Positions 10,625 to 23,011 of a DNA stretch of 64,000 nt are shown here, in pieces (the stretch's first letter is position 1; every line of letters begins with the position of its first letter). The stretch spans positions 12,570,044-12,634,043 of the forward strand of contig NC_037267.1 in assembly GCF_000002425.4 (NCBI RefSeq), given 5' to 3'. Both the position numbers and the translations under genes were made by a program. A model generated the notes under the pieces. The model was not told the origin of the DNA. It searched no databases and saw only the letters and a list, made by a program, of their open reading frames with translations. The DNA is from Physcomitrium patens (Eukaryota; Streptophyta; Bryopsida; Funariales; Funariaceae).

Positions 10625-10982
10625 TGTTAGGGACATAATCCTTAGAACCTTCTAGAGACAAGTTTCTAGAACCTTCTAGAAGCAAGTCTTTGGAACCTTC
10701 TAGAAGCTTCTTAGTTAGTAGAAGATGTTAGGGACATAGTCCTTAGAACCTTCTAGACATAAGTTTCTAGAAGCTTCCTAGTTGGTAGAAGTTGCTTGAG
10801 AAGCTTCTTTAATAGGAGTATATATTGGAATCGAGGCTGAAGAGTTCTTCAGTCTCGACAACACATCTCTTGGAGCTCTAACTCACCTCTCTGGTGTTGT
10901 TCTCATTTGATTAATCTAGTTCTTGCCAGTTCTTCTTGAACTTCTTGTTAGATCTCGAGTTTGTATTTCTATGTCCGTGACA
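10625..10982 (+). repeat. 3' LTR of element A
   Basis: 358 bp, TG...CA. It matches the 5' LTR closely but lacks most of the second tandem unit. Perfect four-module heat-shock elements remain at 10664-10681 and 10693-10710. The few differences from the 5' copy are mostly transitions. Confidence 0.93.
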
Positions 10983-12108
10983 GGTGGAAACCATTTTTGC
11001 TAAGGTAAGTTATTATCAGCCATATGTCTTGCTTGGTAAGAATAGAAATCATCTTTATCATATGGCCTTCCCTCAAGCAACCACGTATAGATATGTGGTC
11101 CTTTTGATCATTTGGCTTCTTTTAACTACCTCTATCAACTAATAAAAGTTAATAAAAATCAATTAATTATTAGAATTCAAAGATTATTGATTATACACCG
11201 TAGAACAAAGTCAGTTTCTAAAATTTTGATTAATTATCAAAAGTTATTAGTTTTTAGGAGATTAATTATTAGAAGAGCAGTATGTGCGTGTGTCTATATA
11301 TATATATCTATATATATATATCTATATAGAACTTATAAGATTAAAAAGACCTTTGTCTCTATTAAGAAAAGATATAATTTTTATTTATTTTATTTTATTT
11401 AGAAGAAAATTAACTATTATTCTTTCAAGGGGTCTTTGTGTTTTCTTCCATTATATCTTGATTGCTATAACTTTGAATTGGACAAGTGAGATATTCATTA
11501 ACACTAATGTCTTAACCAATATGTCAACCTATGAAAAACGTATGATAAAAATGTAGGTCATAATATTTAAATCACTTCAGAATGTACACTTTGTGGCAGA
11601 AAACATCCACTTCGAAATCACTCACGCAGGGTCTCAAACTCTTCATGAAAGCGGCTAAATGTTTCAACTTCATGCTCCTCTTGCTGGTCAATGTGAAGCA
11701 AAAACGATGGCGATTTGGAACGAAAAACCAAAACCTTCACATTTCACACTCTTCACACTGTTCTCTCTGACCAATTCGGTGCTGAAAGTGTCACTTTTAG
11801 CAGGTCAAAATAGGCTTCAAAGTCTGCGATGTGCAGCGAGAGCCTTGTTTCTATTCTGTTCCGTTTTATGATGCGGATCGCAGTTGGGGTCCACGTGGGG
11901 AAGAAGAAGTAGAAGAAGTGGATGTGTATGCCGACACGGCTTGTGTGACAACCCATCCAGCAGAATTGGTTCATGGAAGGGCAACAAGCTTGCGCAATCC
12001 ATCACAAGCTTTGCTTTCAGTGGGTGTGAGGGATTTTTTTCGGTGTTGCAACAAACAAGCTGAGCTTCGACCAATGTTTGTGTGAGGGAGTGAGGCGAGC
12101 TGAGACTC
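10983..12108. other. Intergenic, upstream of POLL
   Basis: AT-rich up to about 11570, with an interrupted (TA)n tract around 11296-11328. It becomes more balanced toward the gene, where the promoter and 5' leader of the polymerase gene must lie. No ORF here is convincing. Confidence 0.6.
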
Positions 12109-15100
12109 ATGAAAGTTGAGAAGAAGAAGAGGAAGCGAGCTGCACAGGAGGAGGAGGAGGAGGAGGAGGATGGTGAGCTAGGGGACCTCTACTTTAGAGG
12201 CATCGCTGCTTATTTCGTGGAGACGGGAATTCAGCCCCGCCGTTTGCAGGTATCCTCTTCTTCTTACGCTTTGGATTGCATCTGTGGGGACGCTAATGGG
12301 ATGTGTTTGTGTGTGTCTGGAGGTTTGAGCATTGCTTACCTTCCTTGAATTCACTCCACTTTTTCATGCAAGTTGATTCTGATCGCTTGGACTGTTGTGA
12401 GAATGTATAAATCCTAAACCCTAGCCCGAACTTAAATCTTGAAATTGTGATCAGTTGTAGTGAGCTGCTTTCTCCTTGCATGTTTCGTGTACTAGAAACC
12501 TAGTGTCTTCTCTGGCATTGGAGACTAGAGGGTGGATTAGGTTTCCTAGGCTATCATCGAATCCAAGCGTTGGTTGGTCATATGCTATTGTTAAGGATTG
12601 ATGCAATTGGGTGGGGATGATGGTAGCAATCGTGTGGTGGATTCTGAGGATGAGGGTGTTTCTAATCTGGTGATACGTTGCAGATATGGAAGCAAAAACT
12701 CCTGCAGCTTGGGGGTGTGGTGGAGGATCATTGGTCGGAACACCTCAGTCACGTTTTTGCAGCCAGTGTCGAAACGGTTACAGACAAGTGTGGACGCCGC
12801 AAATTGAAAAAGTCGAAAACGGTCCGTGTTTTATTCTTCATTGATATGCACTTACATGATAAATGTAAGCCAGGTGGTTTTATAAATTGAAAAATTGTCT
12901 CTATCATAATGTTCTGAATCGGATTCTTAGCTACCTTGGAGGGGATGGTTTTCATATTTCTTCATTCTGCAGCTGCATCATTGAATAACCAAAGGAAAGA
13001 AGTGTGGATTTAATTGCCCTTGTCCTTTACTGCCTTGCATGTTGTCATTTGCGGTGTAACCCAAACATTTTATTCCTTGGAAGTTTGACCTTTATTTGTA
13101 GTATCTTGCAGAATGTTCTGAAATATACTTGGATTGAAGATTGCTTGAAGGCCGGCAAGTGCCTGCCCATCGATTCGTACGTCCTCGACATATTACCCGA
13201 AAATAGAAGTGTATCTCGAAATTCCACGGAGAATTCAGGCTTAAGGGATAATGCGCCAGAAAAGGCTGTTTCTTCCAGTCTACAGAAGTTGACTTCTTCA
13301 GAACGTGCCACAACCTCTGATTGGATGCAAATTATAAATGAGGGAGGCGAAATGGGGGTCGTCTCAAAGGGTTTACACAAAAAAGAAACGGAGGGAGGTA
13401 TGCTCTGCATGATGCTTGTTTCTGAGCAAAGTTAGCCTGTTACAGTGTCATAATTGGCTCGAGTAATGCTACAAGTTTGTGTAAATTGTGAAGGTGGACT
13501 ACATAATACTCAAGGGGCATCGTCGGAGGAGGATTGTGACATGAAAAATGAGGCTGAAGCTTCAAGTGCTGAGTTGGCGCCCGCAAGAGATGCAGCTCCT
13601 GGCCCTGTGGATTCTCTTAAGAACGAGGTAAGGACTTGGTTATCACTGTATGTCCCCATTGCAGTACTTGTTATCTTAGTCTTTTTACTCATCTAAAATC
13701 GATATATGTTCTAATGCTCAAGTGTGGTGACTTTAAATCGACAGCCCGAAGCTGGCTATACTCCTCCCAACTTGAATGCTCATATAACTGGCCCTTTCTC
13801 GGAGATAAAGGATATATACAAAGAAGGTAAGGCTCTTTCAGTCAAATTTTTATCCATTAGAAGCATTTGTAAATGAACGAGACATCCAGTACTTTATTTT
13901 TCTCCCATGGTCTAATGATTTATACTGGAGAGTGCTTTCTTTGAGTGTGAAGTATTACAAAACGATCAAGTTATTATTTGTGGCATATACAGCTCTAGGG
14001 GATGACCGAAGGGCTTTTAGTTACTACAAGGCGCTATCCGTTCTCGAGAAAGTTCCTTTCAAAATCACTAGTGTGAATCAGATTAAGGGGTTTCCAACAA
14101 TAGGGAAATCACTGATGGAAAGTGTAAGTATCGATTGTTGCTGTTTATTGCATGCACATCTTATAGTTGATATTGATTTCTCAGGGATTCTTGAGCAATG
14201 TTGAATATTCAACTTTTGCAAGCTTCTTTACTTCGCTGGCTTTGTATACAGGCAGCCCCACTCTTTTGCGGGACGTTCAAAGTTGGCTGATGTTGCTTCT
14301 ATGATGCAGATACATGAAATTCTATCTACCGGGAGGTTTTCGAAGCTGGAGCATCTCAAGAATGATAATAAAGTATTAGTCTATAATTATGTTCATGATT
14401 CTAATTGTAATAACAATCACACAAGTGTTGATATCATTAATCTTTAGTGCTCTTCGTGTTCTTTAAACTTCTGAATTACGGGATTTAATACACTATTTCC
14501 AATGGGTTCTATTCTATTTTCCATAGGGCGCTTGTATTTTATCCATTGAATCATTCTTTGGTTTAGCGCTCTACGAACAACCTGCTGGAACATTCACTGT
14601 TTTTTTGTTAGCAAAAGGTGATTTGAACGTTTCATTCAATTAGGTAATTTAGCTCAGTGATACGGACGTATTATTTCAGGTACGTGTGTTAGCCTTGTTT
14701 GGCTCTGTGTGGGGTATTGGACCAGCAACTGCTCAGAGGCTTTATGACAAGGGACTTCGCACACTAGAGGAACTGAAGACGGATAATACACTCACTCCTC
14801 CACAACGAATAGGCCTGATGTTTCATAATGACATAATCACGAAGATTCCCCGGCATGAGGTGACGTCCTTTCTTGTGGTGCATTCTTCAGTAAATATAAC
14901 TTCGTAGATCGAGAGGGTCTCTCTATTGTTGAGTTCTATCTCTCTGCAAATGACGCAAACGAGCACCCATTCAAGAGAGAGCGGGTTTCAAAGTGAGCAG
15001 TATTCTTCTACACTTGAGATCAGCATCGTGAAGATTGTTGAAGTCTACTCACTTTGATCATATTTGTGTGAATTTGTTAGATACAAACTTGGCTTAAAAA

Positions 15101-16785
15101 TGGTTTTTTCACGTTCATATTTTTAGATCAAGGAGATGGAGGCAATTGTGCAGAAGTCTGGATCAGAGCTTTGCCCAGGGGTGAGTTTTGTATGTCCCCA
15201 AACTTATCACAAGCGGGGAAACGAATGAAAATTTTCAAAAATTCTCAGTAGATGTCGCATACGTTAAATCCATCATAGCCTCACTATTGTCTTAGGGATA
15301 ATTGTTAGAGGGTATGTGCTTCGCAATTCTTGTTATTTGCAATAACCTTTCATGAATTTATCTACCAGAATCATTGCCTGCCACGCTAGAGAAGGTTATG
15401 AACTATCGTCAGCTCTGTTTTGATTGCGAATCGACGTGTGGTTCTCTTCAGATCTCTATAATGTGTGGTGGTTCATACCGGCGGGGGAAAGCTTTGTCGG
15501 GTGATATGGATTTTGTTATAACGCATCCGGATGGCCACAGGTTTAATACGAGCTACTCCTTCAATATGAACCCAGCAATATACTGAGACTAGATTTATTC
15601 CACGGGATGCTTTGACTTACGAATTTTACAACTGAACGAATGCTGAGATTAGCTTCTTGGTGCAGTCATACAGGTTTTCTGCATGAGCTAGTCAGGAAAT
15701 TAAAATCAGAAGATTTTTTAACAGAAGATCTTAGGATCGGTATCGAGCACAGCACCGAGGTATTTAAAGACTGATTTCAGCAACTTGCTAACGTCACTTC
15801 TGATTTGATTGTTGTTTCCAGTTTACCCAGCTTCTAAAACTATTAATTGAAGTATATGATTTTTAATGCCCACATACTTCGACCAACTTTCAGGGAACGG
15901 ATCATGGAGTTGACACTTGGTTTGGACTATGCAAGTACCCAGGTCGGGAGATGCGGCATCGTGTTGATTTTAAGGTCTGTACTAATAGTTGCATAATTTC
16001 TCTTCGACTTTTAGATGAGAAATTGTAGAGGTTTAGTTTTATAGACTACGTCGCTTTGTGAAGTTCAATGTGAAGGGATTAAAAGAATAGCATGAAAGAA
16101 GTTTTTCTCTTGCTGTATTCAAGAGTTGTGCATGGTGTACCCTAGATGAAAATTACGGTAATTTTCGTCCTCTTTCATGTTTTAAAGCCATTGGTAAGTA
16201 TCGGATGCAGGTTTACCCCTTTGACCAGTATCCATTTGGTCTGATCGCGTGGACGGGCAATGATATTCTAAATCGCAGGTAAGCTCTCATGTGTTGATAG
16301 CACTTGGCATGCCCTTTCACACCTAATTTAATTCCATGTTTCTTTCTTGGGAGCGATTCGTTTTGCAAATTTGTGTTCTACGTGGTCTAAACAAGCGCTA
16401 CGTGATCCGTTGGTAGCCATCAATGTAACATTTCGTAACCTTTTCGTTTCACGATGAATCTAACGATGTTTTGTTGCATCAGGTTAAGGTTATTGGCGGA
16501 GGCCAAAGGTTACAGTCTCGATGATCATGGACTATATCCAATAGTTACCGATGCTAATGGTGGCAAGGTAAATACGTATTCTAGTAATACTGCACATGAT
16601 ATAGTATCAATCTTTGTCAATATCTATTATTGTTTCACTTCTGGAGTTTGACTTCGTTTGTGTTGTCCATTGGAATTTTATAAATGCAGGTCAAGTTATC
16701 TGTAAGCGTGCCCTGCAAATCCGAGTGTGAAGTGTTTGAGAAACTGGGGTTCCCCTGGCTTGAGCCTCATGAGCGCAACTTATGA
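12109..16785 (+). CDS. POLL: DNA polymerase lambda (family X)
   Basis: Family X repair polymerase that fills short gaps in base-excision repair and end joining. Fifteen exons join in phase into 573 codons: 12109-12249, 12684-12821, 13112-13397, 13494-13627, 13745-13826, 13993-14123, 14310-14372, 14680-14859, 15127-15180, 15452-15540, 15666-15759, 15894-15974, 16211-16278, 16483-16567, 16690-16785. Domains: N-terminal BRCT (about residues 25-120, with W and ED at KYTWIEDCL), Ser/Pro-rich linker, 8-kDa lyase domain (GDDRRAFSYYKA), helix-hairpin-helix GIGPATA, and the nucleotidyltransferase palm. Catalytic aspartates are seen in GDMDFVI and HRVDFK, beside the GGSYRRGK motif. The protein ends HERNL. 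Length fits the family. The residue aligned with the human lyase nucleophile Lys312 is Ser. A GAG/GGA microsatellite encodes a Glu run near residue 14. Exon 3-4 borders are the least certain. Confidence 0.93.
12146..12170 (+). repeat. GAG/GGA microsatellite inside POLL exon 1
   Basis: A purine triplet repeat encoding a run of seven glutamates between the basic N terminus and the BRCT domain. It is likely to be length-variable between strains. Confidence 0.85.
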
Positions 16786-17329
16786 TTCTCAGATGGTGGA
16801 ACAGTCCCCTTGCACATTGTAGGAACTTTGTTGTGTGATACAATTTGTTTAGTTTTTTTTTAGTTTTGTGATTTTTTAGTTTTATGTTTCTTGTATAATT
16901 TCTTGGTTTTTAATTTGGAATTCTTATCGATTCCATAGGAACAAAGACACGATAGATTTTTCACATGTTGATTACTAAAGGATGTCGGCATGGTGTTATG
17001 AACTTAACCTGACATTTTACTGTCCTTGGGATTGGACTCAATAGGACTGCGTGTTTTGCATCTGTGTATTCAAATGCATTACAAGAATTGGACAACACTC
17101 TTAATGTATTCTTTGATGTATAAACTAAAAACTCTTCTAGATCTGACCTGCCCAACTCCTAAACTCCAATGAAACAAAAAGTTGAGAGCAATAATCTGGA
17201 TATATATAAGTAAATATATTGTTTTGCTGTACGAAGGCATATAATACATGGACAGAGTCGACTAATATCTCGCAATTATAAATTAGTCCGTAATTAAAAC
17301 CTCCTGTATATTGGACTGCTAGGGTTACA
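16786..17329. other. POLL 3' flank and intergenic
   Basis: T-rich sequence follows the POLL stop, as expected of a 3' UTR. No gene recognised. POLL and the channel gene to the right converge here. Confidence 0.6.
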
Positions 17330-17583
17330 TCAGCTGAAAATCAATGGACTGGCTGCTTTCTCTCTTGGTATTCTTGAAACGTGAGGGTTTAGAACCTCAC
17401 CGCGGCGACTGAGATGACTCGGATCTTCACCGTCCTTAGACAACGATGGAAACGACCGGGGAGGTTCAGCACTTGTCGATGCAATTTGCGAGTGTGCCTT
17501 GACATCGTCGTTCACAGGGGCGCGACGTGCTGTAGGAGGACCGGTTTCTATGGAAATTCCAAGAGAATTCTCAAAATTTTGCT
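17330..17583 (-). CDS. Possible alternative last exon of the MscS-like gene
   Basis: An open stretch of 84 codons with an upstream AG (site at 17584-17585), ending in TGA at 17330. If the last confirmed exon is cut at a GT just before its stop (GGCGCTTTAG then GTGCCA), this stretch joins in phase and adds an 84-residue Pro/Ser/Glu-rich tail. MscS-like plastid proteins of plants often have such variable tails. There is no conservation argument, so this is a proposal only. The alternative is plain 3' UTR. Confidence 0.35.
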
Positions 17584-17956
17584 CTATGGTATTCCAGATC
17601 GGTCATCAGTCTAAACGGGGGGATGCATCACTAAAAACATTTGGACCATCTAAACTCCAGTGGTTAGCTTGTGGGAGCCTGAATTTGGATCTGAAGTTGG
17701 ATTCGCAACAACTCTTGAGAACTATTTTCAAATCTCAATACACTTTTCTGGTTAAAAAAAACTCTGTAGAGTAGAGCATCAGCTTGAACAAGCTGACCAG
17801 CAACCCAGCATACCTCTCAAATTTCTGTACACGAACTACTCTAAATGATCTCCAATTCTGAGCTGATCCTGTTCCACGATTCACCAACATTGATGTTACA
17901 ATTACGTCTAATCTTCAATTCTAAGATGCATGCACATCCACACAGACTACATTTAT

Positions 17957-19865
17957 CTACATGCTGGCACCTAAAGCGCCACCAGATCTGACCACGATAC
18001 GCGAAGTCTCCAGTAGTATCTCCTCCTGCGTTAATAGGAAATCATCCATGTTCTGCACAAACCAAAAACACGACGAGGATGTTGAAGAAGTAAAATCACC
18101 GAATCCTGATACCGAAATCTAGTTCTTAAAATTGTGAAATATGTGTAGCAGTGTTAACGGCGGCTTACCATAGGCTTGAGATTGCAGGAGATGATGAGGT
18201 TGAACGAGGTCGAACCGACCTGAGAGACATAGCATCGGGTCTTCTCGTCTTCTGTGGTTACCTTTGAGTGTGATTGCAGCATAGATCGCACTTCTGATGT
18301 TATAGTGGGCAGCTTCTCTAGAGACGTGAGCTTCACTGGCACGTTTAATTCTAGTCCTCGTGTTTTGACTCGCGACCTGTTCACTATCACCTGCACCGCA
18401 CCACGCCCAGATCCAGTCTTAGAAAACGTTGGAATCTACTTCGTCTTGCGCCGAGCGAAAAAACTTGAGCAGAATTAAACATCTTAACAACATGGGGAGA
18501 TGCTTGATGGCATCAAGGGTCACCTGGCTGGAAAAGAAGGAATTCGGCACAATGGTAGGGAACTTGTCACGGTTGAGGATCTCCGTTGAGTGGATGCCTA
18601 TATCCACCACCTCACCACTCAAATCCCCCGCCTGCATATCCCCACAGTGTGCTTCGTAAATTTAGTTAGAAAATCCACGGAGTGTCAAGGAGGATTCCGC
18701 AAAAGCTGCTTAGCCAAGCAAGAGGTGAGGATTCACTACAGAAGGTTGTCATGCAATTATCGGTCGGGACGAACTTACGGTGATGTAGTCGCCCACAGAA
18801 AATGGACTCCAGAATTGAATTCCAAGTCCACTTATAATGTTTCCCAATAAGTCCCGGGCTGCGAATGCCGTGGCCATTCCTGGAAAAAAAGAAAAAGAAA
18901 ATTGAAAATACGGTAGTTCAGTAAACTGGGGAATTTATGTCCCGCAATTGGAAAGAATGAAGTTTGAATATTCCAGCGAGCAAACGATTGGTGATTTTTG
19001 CGCCACAACTCCCTCAGCTTCTTATGAGATGCTAGATGCATTTGTGAACGGACAAACTTAGAAAAGATATTCGGGTTGCTTGTGGTTGACGTAGAGCGTG
19101 CGCAAACAAAAGCGTGAAAATTAACTGTGAAATAGTGCATTGAGAAGAATTGTTCATGTGTGTGAAACTGACCTCCGATTCCTCCGACTGTGATCACTGA
19201 TTGCACCGCAACGCCGCAGGATTCAGCCAACGCCATGCTTCCTAACACCACCAACGCTATCGACGAGAGACGATCCATGGTGAGGTACCGCTCCTTACTG
19301 TCATGGGAAAGAGATTTCCCGGAAGCAATCCGCATGAAGACATTCCTCTTGTACAAATAGAGAAACCAAATGAAACTAGCCGTCGTCACACCACTCCGGA
19401 TTTGGAAGAGGTACTGAGATCCCAGGGACCGCGGTGCCACCAAATATCCTCTGCAACATCCAAACCAAAAACAGGAAACTCCATGAACAACCAAAAAAAA
19501 GATCCTGCAACTCAATGACAATTTCATACAAGTCTCTCGGCAATCGACCATAGCTTTGAGCCAGAGTGGGGGAACGCTCACAAGTAACTGAAGGTCAAAG
19601 CTCCGGAAAACAAGCGAATCGGATCTTCCAGAGCGCCGAACACGCTTTGATGGAACGGCACAGAGTCGGCGTACTCCTGCCCGTGCATACGTGCTTTGGG
19701 GACCGACTCGACATAACTGTGGCAGCGACGCAGCACGTTGGGGAGCAGCAGCCAGGCTGCGGAAGACAACCCCAACGCCATGGTCCCAGGCAACAAAGTT
19801 TCCATCACAGTCATTCGACGCAACGACTCCAGCATATCCGTCACTCTCCAACCAGCTCCCCCCAT
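17957..19865 (-). CDS. MscS-like mechanosensitive ion channel (MSL1 type)
   Basis: Osmotic-release channel of the MscS family; plant relatives sit in mitochondrial or plastid inner membranes. Exons, in coding order: 19582-19865, 19173-19450, 18779-18879, 18524-18631, 18169-18390, 17957-18052. All junctions keep phase, giving 362 residues. The N-terminal helices include SSAAWLLLPNVLRRCH; GALEDPIRL and the ITVGGIGG pore-lining segment follow; then MATAFAARDLLGNIISGL, the family's pore-helix signature; then the beta domain (PFSVGDYI, FPTIVPNSFFSSQ, IVNRSR) and the C-terminal cage (LEKLPTI, CNLKPM). A stop codon lies in frame directly before the chosen ATG and no transit peptide is visible, so an upstream exon spliced onto the AG before that ATG is possible. 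The organelle cannot be decided from this sequence. Confidence 0.88.
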
Positions 19866-21482
19866 CTACTCTTCAAATACTGTACTCCCTCCCTCTTGGC
19901 ACTGGGTCTCTGATACCCTCCCAGTCAATCGGATGGCTCGGTTCAGACTCTCTGCAACACCCTTGAACAAATTGTGTGTCGACTCAAACCAAAGTCACTG
20001 TCTAGAGATGAGAGACGGATCCAGGGACAAGTAAGGTGACGATGTCGAAGCTCTGATACGGACCTGAAAAAGGATTCCCATGCGCTTCAGGATGGCGCAG
20101 ACACTAGATTTTCGTACCTGATCGAATCACAAAACTGCAGCGTCGTCGTCGTCGTCGATATTACTAGCGAAAAATGAACCCCAACTTCGATCGATCGATC
20201 AATCTATGAGTTCTAACTCCATCCATGGTATGGGTCCATGCTCCTGGATTTCGCAGGCCACTCTACATCAGGCGGCACTAACTAAGTGCGTGTCATCGCG
20301 TGAGAAATAACACACCAACATAACAAAAAATAAAAAAAACAAAGACAAAAATAGACGTAAACACGTGGCAGGGATCCATGCGTCGTTGTCGACTTGGGAT
20401 GACTAGCGTGAGACACGTGTACGGTAGGCAGTGTGTGACTTGGCCCACAAGTGGTAGGAAACTGGAAACGGGAAACTGTGGAACCCAGGTCATCAGATTT
20501 GTGAAGTACTCGTCCCGGATGCTAAAGCAGACATTTGACAGTTGGATCCTTGAGTTAGCTTGGGTGCAGCTTTCCGATGGCCAGGTTTCGTGCTGGAGCT
20601 TTCCTCGGGACCAATGCTGCTGCTAAAACCATGGATGGATTAATGGATATATGGATGAATGGATTGGTTGGGAGGGGATAGAGTGGTGACAATTGCCCTT
20701 TTCTTGCCTTTATTTATTAAATAAGAATGTTTAATAGAACCAAGTTTTTAGTAAATCGACCCACCCATTTTAACCATGATGAAAAGGAAAAAAAATGACC
20801 TCTACATTCATATGTCCACAATTGGATTTGCAACCAATAAAAACCAACCACATTCATCATGATTACCATATTCTTCATCAATAATGGATATATTTAGTAA
20901 AATTATGGGTCTATTTAACATTCCCCTTTATTTTATTTCATTTATTTTTAGTGACATTGTTTCAAGAGATTGGTAGACCCCAACACCACCATCCTATCAT
21001 GAAGTGTCAACACCAAATAAGGATGATGCACCCCCTCATGAATAATTTTATTTTTAATTCAAGTGATTTGTGCTAAAACTTTGATGAAAAGCTGAAGTAT
21101 CAACAAATGCAGGATTAAACCTGTATTCACAATACCAATGGACTTCTAAATGAGACATTTTTAGATGTGTACTGAAACATGAAATTTTACTTCATGTTTT
21201 TATTTCTTTTGCAAAATTATTTCAGAATATTAATTGATTATTTGAATATTTTGAATATTTTTTATTTTTTATTAGAATATAAATATAATCAATGAAATTA
21301 TACTTAGCTTGGATTTAAGAATTATGATTTAGAATTATTTAGACAAAAAAATATTTGTAGAATTATCAATAATTATTAAATTCAATACCATTATCAAATC
21401 CAGTGAATTTAATAGAAAGAAAAAAATATAATTATTTCATGGTTTCTAGAATATTTCTATTTGACATTTTATACATTTCTTG

Positions 21483-21523
<41 letters not shown>

Positions 21524-22980
21524 CATATTTAAGCATATATTATAAATTTACTAAATCAAAATAATATCACGAATTAATATAGTTAAATTTTTTAAAATAT
21601 AATTGACTTAGTATACATAAATACTATAGAATTTACAAAAGGTTCATAAATAAATTGATAGTAATGTAAACCAACTACAAACTATGATTGCAAGTAAGTA
21701 TATTAAAATTCATAAAAACTACATATTGTGTATAAAAGAAACAGTCTAAGCTATACACCATCAATTATAAAACCAAAAGTAATTTATGTTCTTTAAATTA
21801 ATTTATCACATCAAATCAATTTTAATTAGGTACTTAATTATCTAATGGTAGTTGATTTTATGATAATTACAAAATTTCAAAAAATATTTTAAGTTTTTGT
21901 AAAACCACTTTATATCTTTTTTTTCTTTTAGAAACAAATTGTTGTTGTATTATTCGTCAAAAAAAAATATTTTTTATATTTTATATAATATAATTATTTT
22001 TATAGCATTTGCCTTGTCCATGACTCAAAGGATTTGTAAAATTAGATCACCGTTCTTAATATTTTTGTGCTTTTAGGACTATGGCGTGTAGCATGGATTT
22101 AGCCATGCATGCTGTAATGAGTGTATATGCTTTAATTGACTGAAACGTGGTCAATTTAGTAAAAATTCCAATCAACGTATCAATTTCCATATATATATAT
22201 ATATATATATATACATTACTTGTGTAATGTAAATTATATTAAGCTATAATCAAGTATTAAAGAATTACTTTTAAAATCTTGAATTTTATTAATAATATTA
22301 TACTAAAATAATAAATATTGACCAAATATTATATATAACTAATAAATTATTTAATAAAATATATATTGTAGAAAAAAATTTAAATTCATTAATATTTAAT
22401 AACTCTAATAATTATTATTCTTATCAAATTTCATCTTATACTTATTTCTTTTTAACAAAATGTCCTTAATTTATTTATTTTTCTAAACACTATAATCATA
22501 TTAATTAAAAATATTAAAAAATAAGTTAATTTTATTTCTTAAAATAAATAGAATAATAAATTATTATCTATTATATTTTATTCTTTTAATGATTTTAATT
22601 TATTATAATATTAATATTAAGATCACAAATATGTAACAAACTTCAATTATAAGTACTTTCTATACTTTTACTAACATTTGTACTACTTTTTGTAGGTCTT
22701 TAAAAAAAATTATATCATAGTAGAATCTTCAATTAAATTTTTAAAATCTTTCATTTTTGTCTTGTTATTTTAAGAAACTTCTAAGCCTTTTGGTTCCTAG
22801 AAAGCCTCCTCAAGACCTTTTTAGTAGCTAGTATATATGGAGGGAAGATTAAGACTATCTTGAAACTTTCCAACATTTCTTTTTATGCTCTAAACTTTAT
22901 TTAAGACTCTTTGGGTTCTTTATAATTGGCAATAGCCATTCTAGTTTTATTTCATTGCAGTTGTATTTATGCTTTAACAC

Positions 22981-23011
<31 letters not shown>

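Larger units (their letters stand above)
4335..10982 (+). mobile_element. Ty3/gypsy chromovirus, near full length (element A)
   Basis: LTR retrotransposon in the order 5' LTR (4335-4756), leader, gag, protease, reverse transcriptase, RNase H, integrase, chromodomain, extra 3' frame, polypurine tract, 3' LTR (10625-10982). The C-terminal chromodomain places it in the chromovirus lineage. Flanking 5-mers GATGG (4330-4334) and GGTGG (10983-10987) agree at 4 of 5 positions, a plausible decayed target duplication. A solo LTR of another family (9855-10322) sits inside it. It is inactive as written: gag-pol holds eight premature stops and one frameshift, and the protease and two zinc motifs carry single-residue losses. 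The LTRs are still very similar apart from a deletion in the 3' copy, so the insertion is not ancient. Confidence 0.95.

Noticed and set aside
18832-19851. A 339-codon minus-strand open frame taken as one gene
   Set aside because: It runs through two introns of the MscS-like gene. Family residues are found in different frames on either side of good GT-AG sites.
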